Assembly: GCA_963732365.1 (NCBI GenBank)
Contig: CAVSZC010000004.1
Coordinates: 62,001-126,000 of the forward strand
Source: SR-FBR-E99 sp963732365
GTDB lineage: Bacteria > Bacteroidota > Bacteroidia > Bacteroidales > VadinHA17
Length of the DNA: 64,000 nucleotides
Direction: 5' to 3'
Shown in pieces: positions 9,401 to 17,123 of the stretch. Both the position numbers and the translations under genes were made by a program. The notes under the pieces are model-generated. The model did not search any database. It was given only the letters and a program-made list of their open reading frames with translations, and was not told the origin of the DNA. Every line of letters begins with the position of its first letter. Positions within the stretch are counted from its first letter, which is position 1.

Positions 9401-9507
9401 TTAACCACTGAGTTACACTGTGTTTTTGCAGAGGAACACTGTTTGGATTCAGGAATCAAAAACAGTGAAACTCCTCCCTAACTCGGTGTTACTCTGTGTT
9501 AAAAAAA
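9401..9507. repeat. Palindromic GxxExxY-associated repeat, copy 2
   Basis: The second unit has the same layout as copy 1: left end TTAACCACTGAGTTACACTG, the same central GATTC-AG-GAATC hairpin, and right end ACTCGGTGTTACTCTGTG followed by TTAA. It lies directly upstream of the GxxExxY gene, in tandem with copy 1. The two copies differ at scattered positions, so they are not an assembly duplicate. Confidence 0.8.
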
Positions 9508-9592
9508 ATCCCAGGCACCATTAACATCATTCTTTTCAATTCTCATAATTCCTTTTTTACTAACTTTATTATGTCTCGCTAAATCATTTATT

Positions 9593-9970
9593 ATGGAATA
9601 TCTTTTTCAGGAACTAACCGGAAGAGTTATCAGTTGCGCTTACAAAGTGCATAGCACCCTGGGACCAGGATTGCTGGAGTCAGCATACGAAGAAAGTCTT
9701 GCCTTCGAGATGAGCTCTGAAGGACTGAAGTTTGAAAGACAGAAGCCTATGCCATTGATCTATAAGGATGTCAGGCTTGACATCGGTTATAGAATAGATA
9801 TCCTGGCAGAGAGCAAGGTAGTGATTGAGATCAAGTCCGTGGAGATCTTGAACCCCTTGCATATGGCTCAGATAATGACCTATTTGAAATTATCTGGTTG
9901 CCGGATAGGACTTCTCATTAATTTCAATACTGTATCATTGAAAGATGGTATAAAAAGGATCATTCTTTAA
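9593..9970 (+). CDS. GxxExxY family protein (PD-(D/E)XK nuclease-like)
   Basis: A 125-residue protein of the GxxExxY family, named for GLLESAY near residue 28. Pfam places this family in the PD-(D/E)XK nuclease superfamily. The pattern fits: the Glu in GLLESAY, an Asp in YRIDIL and the ExK in VIEIKS could form the metal site. The biological role is unknown. It stands alone, is flanked by palindromic repeats (two full copies upstream, a half copy downstream) and lies between two gene groups, which suggests a small mobile or domesticated element. The ATG at 9593 is the only good start. Confidence 0.85.
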   Translation: MEYLFQELTGRVISCAYKVHSTLGPGLLESAYEESLAFEMSSEGLKFERQKPMPLIYKDVRLDIGYRIDILAESKVVIEIKSVEILNPLHMAQIMTYLKLSGCRIGLLINFNTVSLKDGIKRIIL

Positions 9971-9993
9971 GCTCTATCGCTCCAATTACAAAA

Positions 9994-10044
9994 TTAAAAA
10001 CAGTGAAACTCATCATTTAACTCTGTGTCACTCTGTGTTAAAAT
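9994..10044. repeat. Right half of the palindromic repeat, copy 3
   Basis: Just after the GxxExxY stop there is a sequence equal to the right half of copies 1 and 2: AAAAACAGTGAAACTC, a short spacer, then AACTCTGTGTCACTCTGTG followed by TTAA. The left half and the central hairpin partner are missing. The gene therefore sits where a left half would be expected, or the unit was truncated when the gene arrived. Confidence 0.75.
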
Positions 10045-10109
10045 ACAGCCTTTGTCCCTTTCTTTCTCCCTACTCATTTTTTGTATATTTGTCTGACACC
10101 AGACTGAAA

Positions 10110-10949
10110 ATGGACGAGAAACGGAATCCGGTACAGATCGATGTTGAGAAGGTGCTTCGCGACAAGAACCCGAAGCTTGCCGGTCTGCTGCCCGGGTTTA
10201 TAATCAGGTACCTGAAACGCATTGTACACCAGGATGATCTCAACGATATACTCCGGAACTTCGCTGACCTCCACGGCTCACCCTTTAATGATGCCGCCCT
10301 GGGTTTCATGGGCATCAGACACCACGTCCACGGCATTGAAAACCTCCCAAAGGGGGGACGCTATATCTTCGTCTCAAACCACCCCCTCGGCGGCCTCGAC
10401 GGCATGGTCTTCATGAGTGAGCTTTCAAAACATTACCGCGAGATAAAATTCCCGGTCAACGATTTACTTTTGAACATACCAAACTATGCCGGCATCTTCC
10501 TTCCGGTGAACAAGCATGGCACCCTCGGACGGGAAGCGGCAAGGCTCATGGAAGAAGCCTATATGTCTGACTGCCAGATACTCAACTTCCCGGCAGGGAT
10601 TTGCTCCAGGAAGATAAAAGGTGTCATCACCGACCTGAAATGGCATAAGAGCTTCATCGTCAAGGCAATACAGCATCAGCGCGATATCATTCCCTGTTAC
10701 TTCGAAGGACGCAACAGCTCATTCTTCTATAACCTATCCGCCTTCCGCGGGCGACTGGGGATAAAGGCCAACCTTGAGATGCTGTACCTCGTCGATGAGA
10801 TGTTCAGGCAGAAGGGCAAGGAGATCGACCTCTATTTCGGAAAACCCATCCCCTGGCAGACCTTTGACCGCTCAAAAAGCCCGCAGGAGTGGGCTGACAC
10901 GGTGAGGGATAAAACTTATAATTTACAGAAAACTATATCGATAGGTTGA
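10110..10949 (+). CDS. glsA: Glycine-lipid O-acyltransferase GlsA-like
   Basis: A 279-residue PlsC-like acyltransferase. The block SNHPLGGLDG contains the catalytic His and Asp (five residues apart here, against four in classical PlsC), and FPAGICSRK matches the later acyl-acceptor block. With the GNAT-type gene next to it, it matches the GlsA/GlsB pair that makes glycine lipids in Bacteroides, in which GlsA O-acylates the N-acyl-3-hydroxy fatty acyl glycine. I chose the ATG at 10110, because the longer frame begins inside the repeat half. The gene order here is glsA then glsB. It could instead be a general lysophospholipid acyltransferase. Confidence 0.75.
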   Translation: MDEKRNPVQIDVEKVLRDKNPKLAGLLPGFIIRYLKRIVHQDDLNDILRNFADLHGSPFNDAALGFMGIRHHVHGIENLPKGGRYIFVSNHPLGGLDGMVFMSELSKHYREIKFPVNDLLLNIPNYAGIFLPVNKHGTLGREAARLMEEAYMSDCQILNFPAGICSRKIKGVITDLKWHKSFIVKAIQHQRDIIPCYFEGRNSSFFYNLSAFRGRLGIKANLEMLYLVDEMFRQKGKEIDLYFGKPIPWQTFDRSKSPQEWADTVRDKTYNLQKTISIG

Positions 10950-10989
10950 TATTATTTTCTTAATTTTGGTCCTCAATTAACTATCCTTA

Positions 10990-11961
10990 GTGGATAATCA
11001 ACTGGAACACGGGAAGATGGAGCCGGTCGGTGACGCAGTGCCGGCAGAAGAGCTGGTGGCGGAACTGAAAAGGATCGGCATTCTCAGGCCGACAAACAAC
11101 GGCAACAACGAAGTCTATCTTTTTGACAACAGGACCTCTCCCCTCCTCATGCATGAGATCGGCCGCATACGCGAACTCACCTTCAGGCACGCCGGTGGCG
11201 GCACAGGCAAGTCGCTCGATCTTGACGAGTATGATCTTGATCCTGATCACCCTCAGAAGCAGCTGATCATATGGGATCCTGACAACCGAGAGATAATAGG
11301 AGGTTACAGGTTCATCTACCCCGGACCCAAAGAGAAAGATTTCTCCGTTGACCGATTCGCCTCGTCAACATATTTTACCTTTTCGCGGAAGTTCATCAGG
11401 AAATACCTTCCTCATACCATGGAGCTGGGACGTTCCTTTGTCAGGCCTGAATACCAGAGTGCCGCCATGGGAAGGAAGAGCCTCTTCGCCCTCGACAACC
11501 TGTGGGACGGGTTGGGAGCCATCATCATCGACAACCGCCAGATCAGGTACCTCTTCGGCAAGGTGACGATGTATACCCACTATAACCAGCAGGCGAGGAA
11601 CATGATCCTCTATTTTATGCTGAAGCACTTCCCCGACAAGCATAAGCTGGCGGTCCCCTCTGACCCTATCTCAATAGACGTTCACAGGGATGAGATGAAA
11701 AAGATCTTTACCGGGTGGACTTTCAAGGAGGACCTGAAGATACTGTCACAGGAAGTGCGTAAGCTGGGCGAAAACATCCCTCCCCTGATCAATGCCTACA
11801 TGAACCTATCACCCACCATGAAATGTTTCGGGACATTCATCAACCATCATTTCGGCGATGTGGAGGAGACAGGGATAATGATCACCGTTCGTGATATTTA
11901 TATCGAGAAGGTCAACCGTCACCTCGCCTCCTACCGTGAGGACTTCGATATTTCCCAGTGA
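10990..11961 (+). CDS. glsB: Glycine-lipid N-acyltransferase GlsB-like (GNAT/hemolysin family)
   Basis: A 323-residue protein of the OlsB/hemolysin-like GNAT acyltransferase family. IIGGYRFIYPG, the FTFSRKFIRKYLPHTMELGRSFV stretch, GLGAIIIDN and LFGKVTMYTHYN are characteristic. By comparison with GlsB of Bacteroides thetaiotaomicron it should join a 3-hydroxy fatty acyl chain to the amino group of glycine. It lies 40 bases after glsA, so they are probably co-transcribed. The start is taken as GTG 10990. ATG 11017 (codon 10) is an alternative with a purine-rich stretch just before it. Confidence 0.78.
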   Translation: MDNQLEHGKMEPVGDAVPAEELVAELKRIGILRPTNNGNNEVYLFDNRTSPLLMHEIGRIRELTFRHAGGGTGKSLDLDEYDLDPDHPQKQLIIWDPDNREIIGGYRFIYPGPKEKDFSVDRFASSTYFTFSRKFIRKYLPHTMELGRSFVRPEYQSAAMGRKSLFALDNLWDGLGAIIIDNRQIRYLFGKVTMYTHYNQQARNMILYFMLKHFPDKHKLAVPSDPISIDVHRDEMKKIFTGWTFKEDLKILSQEVRKLGENIPPLINAYMNLSPTMKCFGTFINHHFGDVEETGIMITVRDIYIEKVNRHLASYREDFDISQ

Positions 11962-12238
11962 TCAGGTAGAGTCTGAAGTTAAGACAAAAGACAAAGGTAA
12001 AAAGACAAAAGGCGACCTTTCATCATTTCAGAGTCTCAGGTTTTCAATGTATGAGTTTCCGCGATTATTTTTTAACCACAGAGTAACACTGAGTTTTTAC
12101 AGAGTTACACTGTTATCTTGAAATCAAAGCAGTGAAACTCCATCCTAACTCTGTGTAAATCTGTGGTTAATCCCTTCATCAACTCAGGCTTGTCCGCTAA
12201 ACGTTCTGCACCCTGCCCCTTGCCCCTTGCCCTGGGCC
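11962..12238. other. Repeat-filled gap between convergent glsB and purF
   Basis: This 277-base gap between converging genes carries no gene. It holds direct repeats of AAGACAAAAG (11981-12012), the palindromic unit at 12072-12170 and a short CCCCTTGCC repetition (about 12213-12230). Any terminator for the two genes would have to be formed by these palindromes. Confidence 0.6.
12072..12170. repeat. Palindromic repeat, copy 4, without a GxxExxY gene
   Basis: About 99 bases with long terminal inverted repeats. TTAACCACAGAGTAACACTG at the left pairs with the right end ...CTGTGTAAATCTGTGGTTAA with about four mismatches over 24 bases. The central part has ACTGTTATCTTGAAATC and GCAGTGAAACTCC, which is clearly related to copies 1-3 although the middle hairpin is decayed. 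It shows that the repeat exists apart from the GxxExxY gene. Confidence 0.75.
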
Positions 12239-14080
12239 TTAATAGGCTCTCTCATTTACCCCCTCCATATAATTGACAAAGGCCTTGTTGGCAACCCTGT
12301 TGCCTCCGGGTGTCGGGTAGTTACCGGTGAAATACCAGTCCCCCGTGTGACCGGGACAGGCCTCATGAAGGCCCTCTATCGACTGGTACACAACCTTTAC
12401 TTCAGCCCCTATCCCCGGCGTCTTAAGCATCACTGCAATCATTCCTGATATCTCAGCATCAGTGAAGGGAGCATATATCTCCCTGACTGCATTTACCATC
12501 TCGCCGTCAGGCTTCTGAAGCTCGGCAAGAGCTTTGGCGTATACTCCTCTTATGATATCTTCACGTTCCCTCTGCCTGAGGAGATTGATAGCAGCCTTGA
12601 AGGCAATGAAGTCGCCCAATCTTGCCATATCTATGCCGTAGCAGTCTGGGTATCGGATCTGTGGTGAGGAGGAGACGATTACTATTTTTGCCGGATCGAG
12701 CCTGTCTAGAATCCGTATGATGCTTTCCCTCAACGTTGTACCCCTGACAATTGAGTCATCAATGACCACCAGGTTGTCAATACCTCTTCTTATAACACCA
12801 TATGTGACATCATAGACGTGTTCCACCATGTTTTTACGGCTGTTATCCTCCGTTATGAAGGTCCTGAGTTTGGCATCCTTCACTGCTATCTTCTCTATGC
12901 GGGGCTTTACCTCTATGATCTTTTCAAGCTCCTCCGGCGTAAGTGACTTTCCTTTCTTCAGTATCGCCTCCTTCTTCCTGTTATTCAGCCAGTCGTCAAT
13001 GCCCTTTATCAGGCCGTAGAAGGCGCTCTCGGCAGTATTGGGGATGTAGGAGAATACCGTCTTTTCGATATCATGATCGACGGCTTCTAGGACAGGCTTT
13101 GTAAGGGTCTCCCCCAGCTTCTTCCGCTCACGATAGATGTTTTTGTCGGTACCGCGTGAAAAATAAATCCTCTCAAAAGAGCATTTGGCCGGCTCATCTG
13201 CAGGAAGTATCTCCCTGACCGACCATTCTCCCGATGCTTTCACTATCAACGACTTACCCGGATCAAGCTCATTGATGCTGTCGGTCCTGATGTTAAACAC
13301 CGTCTGTATGACAGGCCGTTCCGACGCAGCAACAACAACCTCATCGTCGGCATACCAGAATGCCGGCCTGATGCCTGAGGGATCGCGCAGGACAAAGGCG
13401 TCGCCGTGACCCGTCATGCCGGCCATGACATATCCACCGTCCCATCGCCGGGCAGCATTTCTGAGAACTTCCGCTAGGTCAAGTTCCTTCTCAATGATCG
13501 GCGATATGTCACGCTTGCTGTATCCCTGCTCCTTATAATGCCTGTAGAGCCTCTCAACCTCTTCATCAAGGAAATGACCTACGTTTTCGAGTATCGTAAT
13601 TGTGTCTGAGAAGTCGATCGGATTCTGGCCTATTTCAATGAGATGATTGAATATCACCTCCATGTTTGTCAGGTTGAAATTGCCTGCCATCACCAGGCTT
13701 CGTGAGCGCCAGTTGTTCTCGCGCGTCACAGGATGCACATAATCGATGTTATAGCTGCCGTAAGTGCCGTAACGCAGGTGCCCCAGCCAGACGTCGCAAT
13801 GATTTTTCTCTATGTCAGGGTAGATCTTTGTGAAGACCTCCTTGATTGAATTGGATGCGTTCGAACGCTGCCGGTAGATATATCTTGTTCCCGGCTTCGC
13901 CCCTATACGTATGGCAGCCAGTCCGGCGCCGTCCTGGCCCCTGTTGTGCTGTTTCTCCATCATGAGATACATCTTCTGCAGACCGTAATCCCATGACCCG
14001 TATTTATCAATATAGTATCCCGCGGGCTTCAGCAGTCTCATCAGTGCTATCCCGCATTCGTGCTTTATGCTGTCACTCAT
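12239..14080 (-). CDS. Amidophosphoribosyltransferase-like protein (PurF family, long form)
   Basis: A 613-residue class II glutamine amidotransferase fused to a phosphoribosyltransferase domain. The nucleophile is Cys9 after an eight-residue leader (MSDSIKHE|CGIA), so maturation would remove a short propeptide as in many PurF proteins. Glutaminase-site residues are visible in KQHNRGQDGAG and HLRYGTYGS. The PRPP loop VVIDDSIVRGTT lies around residue 440. The protein is over 100 residues longer than usual PurF, with a Lys/Glu-rich insert between the two halves. Bacteroidota often encode this long form, and a second standard PurF may exist elsewhere. Its substrate should not be assumed without test. 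Confidence 0.82.
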   Translation of the reverse strand: MSDSIKHECGIALMRLLKPAGYYIDKYGSWDYGLQKMYLMMEKQHNRGQDGAGLAAIRIGAKPGTRYIYRQRSNASNSIKEVFTKIYPDIEKNHCDVWLGHLRYGTYGSYNIDYVHPVTRENNWRSRSLVMAGNFNLTNMEVIFNHLIEIGQNPIDFSDTITILENVGHFLDEEVERLYRHYKEQGYSKRDISPIIEKELDLAEVLRNAARRWDGGYVMAGMTGHGDAFVLRDPSGIRPAFWYADDEVVVAASERPVIQTVFNIRTDSINELDPGKSLIVKASGEWSVREILPADEPAKCSFERIYFSRGTDKNIYRERKKLGETLTKPVLEAVDHDIEKTVFSYIPNTAESAFYGLIKGIDDWLNNRKKEAILKKGKSLTPEELEKIIEVKPRIEKIAVKDAKLRTFITEDNSRKNMVEHVYDVTYGVIRRGIDNLVVIDDSIVRGTTLRESIIRILDRLDPAKIVIVSSSPQIRYPDCYGIDMARLGDFIAFKAAINLLRQREREDIIRGVYAKALAELQKPDGEMVNAVREIYAPFTDAEISGMIAVMLKTPGIGAEVKVVYQSIEGLHEACPGHTGDWYFTGNYPTPGGNRVANKAFVNYMEGVNERAY

Positions 14081-14082
14081 TG

Positions 14083-14544
14083 CTATTTTTCTGAGCCTGA
14101 GAAGGCTATTACGTCCCTTATAAGATAGGCTTCAGGGTATTTTGCCTGTACCGTAAAAAAGATTGTTGCGGCCTCTTCCCTGGTCCTGAAGTCACCGACC
14201 TTCACCTTGAACCAGTTTGGCCTGTCGAATGTGAGGTATGTTTTCACATCAGGAAAGTCTTCCATGAATTTGGCTCTCACCTTATTGGCGTCTTCGTTTG
14301 CTGTACGGTGGCCTCCGCGGTATATTTGTATGCGCCACCCGTCAACGCCACTTTTCATAGCGTTGGCCATGATATGGCGATTGATCAGCGTATCCAGTGC
14401 AGGATCCTGGTTGATGATGAGCCTCTCCTGCTCGCTCAGGGTCCGCCCCTGGTTCATGATCTCCAGCACGCTGAAACTCTCCTGTGCCACCATCATCATA
14501 GGCGTCAGGATGAAAATAACAACAGAAAGGAGCCTCGTTTTCAT
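14083..14544 (-). CDS. Secreted SPOR-domain protein
   Basis: A 153-residue exported protein. It has a signal peptide (MKTRLLSVVIFILTPMMMVA), a short linker, and a C-terminal SPOR domain from about residue 70 (WRIQIYRGG ... VKVGDFRTREEA). SPOR domains bind denuded glycan strands at division sites, so a periplasmic role near the septum is likely. It lies 2 bases upstream of the purF-like gene and 21 bases after the YebC gene. Co-transcription is plausible, but the functional link is unclear. Confidence 0.85.
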   Translation of the reverse strand: MKTRLLSVVIFILTPMMMVAQESFSVLEIMNQGRTLSEQERLIINQDPALDTLINRHIMANAMKSGVDGWRIQIYRGGHRTANEDANKVRAKFMEDFPDVKTYLTFDRPNWFKVKVGDFRTREEAATIFFTVQAKYPEAYLIRDVIAFSGSEK

Positions 14545-14565
14545 AATGCAAATATACTGTTCTTT

Positions 14566-15318
14566 TCAGTCGAGCGCTTCGGCAAGCTCATCGGTTATCT
14601 CAAGGTTGTGATATACCGCCTGGACATCATCGTCATCCTCCAGCGCATCAATAAGCTTCATCACTTTCCGTGCCGAATCGACGTCAAGCGTCTTTGTCTC
14701 TTTGGGCACCCGTTTCAGCTTGGCCTCCTCGGGTTCTATTCCAAGGGCTTCGATTTTGCGGTTCACGCTTCCGAAGTCATCCTTGGCGCAAGTGACCGTT
14801 ATCATTTCCTCGTCTGCCGTGATATCCTCAGCCCCGGCATCGATGAGCTCCAGCTCAAGTTCCTCCAGCTCACGTCCGGCCGTATCCTCGGCATTAATTG
14901 TGAAGACCCCCTTGCGGTCGAAAAGAAAGGTCAGCGATCCGTTCGGACCCAGTGCACCGTTGTATTTATTAAATATATAGCGAATGCTGGCAAGGGTGCG
15001 GTTGGTGTTGTCGGTAAGACCCTCGACAAAGACAGCGATGCCGTTGGCAGCGTATCCTTCGTAGTTCATTTCATGATAAGCCTCAGCCTCGGCACCCGAT
15101 GCCTTCTTGATCGCCCTGTCAATGTTATCCTTGGGCATGTTGGCCCCCTTGGCGTTCTGTATCGCCAGGCGCAGCCGTGCGTTGCCGTTAGGGTCAGAGC
15201 CACCCTCGCGTACAGATATCATTATCTCCTTGATGATCTTCGTAAAGATCTTGCCCCTCTTTGCATCAGCAGCACCCTTCTTGCGCTTGATGGTTGACCA
15301 TTTACTGTGACCTGACAT
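14566..15318 (-). CDS. YebC/PmpR family regulatory or translation factor
   Basis: A 250-residue protein that begins MSGHSKWSTIKRKKG, the conserved N-terminus of the YebC/PmpR family. GSDPNGNARLRLAIQNAK and the acidic C-terminal domain also match. Members act as transcriptional regulators or, by recent work on the family, as factors that help ribosomes through difficult motifs. The open frame extends about 145 codons further upstream, but that part overlaps miaB-side sequence and a palindromic repeat, so the start at 15318 is preferred. Confidence 0.93.
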   Translation of the reverse strand: MSGHSKWSTIKRKKGAADAKRGKIFTKIIKEIMISVREGGSDPNGNARLRLAIQNAKGANMPKDNIDRAIKKASGAEAEAYHEMNYEGYAANGIAVFVEGLTDNTNRTLASIRYIFNKYNGALGPNGSLTFLFDRKGVFTINAEDTAGRELEELELELIDAGAEDITADEEMITVTCAKDDFGSVNRKIEALGIEPEEAKLKRVPKETKTLDVDSARKVMKLIDALEDDDDVQAVYHNLEITDELAEALD

Positions 15319-15585
15319 TTGTATGAAAATGTTATCTGATGCAAAAATACATTTTTCTGCCAATCCACCATCCGGAATGCAACGTACGGAGAGACACAAT
15401 AGCTTTCCCCTCCTCAGTGAGGAGGGGTCCGGTCCGCCAGCCGGCGGACCGGGGGGGTGGTATGTCCCTCTGGATGAATTTAGAGCAACTGCTTTTAAAC
15501 TTTCTTTTTTAAACAAACATGCACAAGAATATAAAAACATCCCCTGATATTCATTTATGTATATTTTTGTGCCATTGAACTTAAC
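15319..15585. other. Divergent intergenic region with repeat copy A
   Basis: A 267-base gap between divergently transcribed yebC-like and miaB genes. It contains the double-hairpin repeat at 15404-15463, and the rest is AT-rich near miaB. Promoters for both genes must lie here, but I could not assign boxes with confidence. Confidence 0.5.
15404..15463. repeat. Double-hairpin repeat, copy A (intergenic)
   Basis: First hairpin: CCCCTCCTC (15407-15415) pairs with GAGGAGGGG (15419-15427). Second hairpin: CCGGTCCGCC (15429-15438) pairs with GGCGGACCGG (15443-15452) across the loop AGCC. A G-rich tail GGGGGTGGTA follows. The same layout with different but still paired stem bases is found inside miaB and inside the radical SAM gene. 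Confidence 0.9.
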
Positions 15586-17025
15586 ATGCCAAAGAAATAC
15601 TATATCGAAACCTACGGCTGTCAGATGAATGTTGCTGACAGCGAGGTAGTTGCATCTATACTCGGGGAGGCAGGCTATGAGCCTGTGAAGGATATCAAAA
15701 AGGCTGACCTCATCCTCGTCAACACCTGCTCTATCCGCGAGAATGCCGAACAACGCGTATGGGGGCGGCTCGACCTCTTCAGGAGCGAAAAAAGAAAACG
15801 CCCGCAGGTTATTGTGGGCGTGCTGGGGTGCATGGCCGAGAGGCTGAAGGAGAAGCTCCTCGAAAGCGACAAGATGGTTGATATGGTTGTTGGTCCCGAT
15901 GCCTATCGAGACCTCCCCATGCTGGTCTCGTCAGCCGGAGAAGGACACAAGGCAGTTAATGTGTTGTTGTCACGTGAAGAAACCTATGCAGATATATCGC
16001 CTGTGCGTCTGGAGAGCAACGGTGTCTCTGCCTTTATCTCAATCATGCGCGGGTGCAACAACATGTGCGCATACTGCGTGGTTCCCTATACCCGTGGTGC
16101 AGAGCGCAGCCGCGATCCGCAAACCATCGTTCGGGAAGCACAGGAAATATTTGCGAAGGGTTACCGCGAAATAACCCTCTTAGGGCAGAATGTGAATTCA
16201 TATTCATGGAATGGAGGTGGTCTGGAAATCGATCCTTTCCCCTCCTTGATAAGGAGGGGTGGCCTCCGCCAACTGGCGGAGGACGGGGAGGTAATATCAA
16301 ATTCCCCGGTATTGTCATATGAAAATCAAAAAACAATCGGTTTCCCTCAATTATTGGAAATGGTCGCCTCAATCAATCCCCTCCTCCGCGTCCGTTTCTC
16401 TACCAGCCACCCGAAAGACCTGTCTGACGATCTGCTGCGTGTGATGGCCAAACATGACAACATCTGCAAACACATTCACCTGCCGGTGCAGAGCGGCAGC
16501 AGTGCTGTACTCGGGAGGATGAACCGGAAATATACCAAGGAGTGGTATCTGGACAGGATCAATGCCATAAAAAGGATAGTGCCGGACTGCACCCTGTCAA
16601 CAGACATTATAGCCGGATTCTGCGGTGAGACAGATGAGGAGCACCGGGAGACACTGAGCCTGATGCATGAGGTTGGTTTTGACTTTGCCTATATGTTCAA
16701 ATACTCGGAGAGGCCTGATACCAAGGCAGCACGGCATATGAAGGACGATGTCCCTGAGACTGTCAAGACCCGGAGGCTGAACGAGATCATTGCACTTCAG
16801 AACCAGCTATCGGCTAAGGGCAAGAAGGCAGATATAGGCAAAACATTTGAGGTTCTCGTAGAGGGGAAGGCAAAGAAGCCTGCAGGTGCTATGATGGGCC
16901 GCACAACCGGGAATAAGGTAGTTGTCTTCCAGGGTGAGGACACTAAGCCAGGAGACTATGTGCAGGTTACTATAACATCAGCTACCTCCGCGACACTTAT
17001 CGGAGAGATTAGAAAATGTTCATGA
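15586..17025 (+). CDS. miaB: tRNA-2-methylthio-N6-dimethylallyladenosine synthase MiaB, with in-frame repeat
   Basis: A 479-residue radical SAM methylthiotransferase that modifies A37 of tRNAs. The N-terminal UPF0004 domain has cluster ligands Cys12, Cys48 and Cys82. The radical SAM motif RGCNNMCAYC gives Cys157, Cys161 and Cys164, and a TRAM domain closes the protein (ATLIGE near the end). HIHLPVQSGS and YSERPDTKA are strong MiaB signatures. Residues about 217-237 are encoded by the double-hairpin repeat, inserted after SWNGGGLEI and before FPQLLEMVA. That loop is variable in length in MiaB proteins, so the enzyme may well remain active. Confidence 0.94.
   Translation: MPKKYYIETYGCQMNVADSEVVASILGEAGYEPVKDIKKADLILVNTCSIRENAEQRVWGRLDLFRSEKRKRPQVIVGVLGCMAERLKEKLLESDKMVDMVVGPDAYRDLPMLVSSAGEGHKAVNVLLSREETYADISPVRLESNGVSAFISIMRGCNNMCAYCVVPYTRGAERSRDPQTIVREAQEIFAKGYREITLLGQNVNSYSWNGGGLEIDPFPSLIRRGGLRQLAEDGEVISNSPVLSYENQKTIGFPQLLEMVASINPLLRVRFSTSHPKDLSDDLLRVMAKHDNICKHIHLPVQSGSSAVLGRMNRKYTKEWYLDRINAIKRIVPDCTLSTDIIAGFCGETDEEHRETLSLMHEVGFDFAYMFKYSERPDTKAARHMKDDVPETVKTRRLNEIIALQNQLSAKGKKADIGKTFEVLVEGKAKKPAGAMMGRTTGNKVVVFQGEDTKPGDYVQVTITSATSATLIGEIRKCS
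16236..16293. repeat. Double-hairpin repeat, copy B, inside miaB
   Basis: CCCCTCCTT (16239-16247) pairs with AAGGAGGGG (16251-16259). CCTCCGCC (16263-16270) pairs with GGCGGAGG (16275-16282) across the loop AACT. GGGGAGGTAA follows. Both stems are perfect. The frame through it is open and reads PFPSLIRRGGLRQLAEDGEV. Compared with copy A, the second stem has changed on both arms and still pairs. Confidence 0.9.
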
Positions 17026-17038
17026 TAAAAGGCACAGG

Positions 17039-17108
17039 GGTATTCGGTAACCGGTGTTCGGTAATCGGTAAAATTGAATCGATTACTGATTACTGAATAC
17101 CGAATACC
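17039..17108. repeat. Long imperfect palindrome of GGTATTCGGTA type
   Basis: The left end GGTATTCGGTAACCGG and the right end ACTGAATACCGAATACC are inverted repeats, perfect over the outer 11 bases and partial further in (GGTAATCGG against CGATTACTG). It occupies most of the 98-base gap between miaB and the radical SAM gene and could act as a transcriptional hairpin. It is unrelated in sequence to the other repeat families here. Confidence 0.75.
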
Positions 17109-17123
17109 TAAAATCTTGAAAAA

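Noticed and set aside
15319..15753. N-terminal extension of the YebC-like gene by about 145 codons
   Set aside because: The family always starts MSGHSKW. The extension runs through repeat copy A and the miaB start region.
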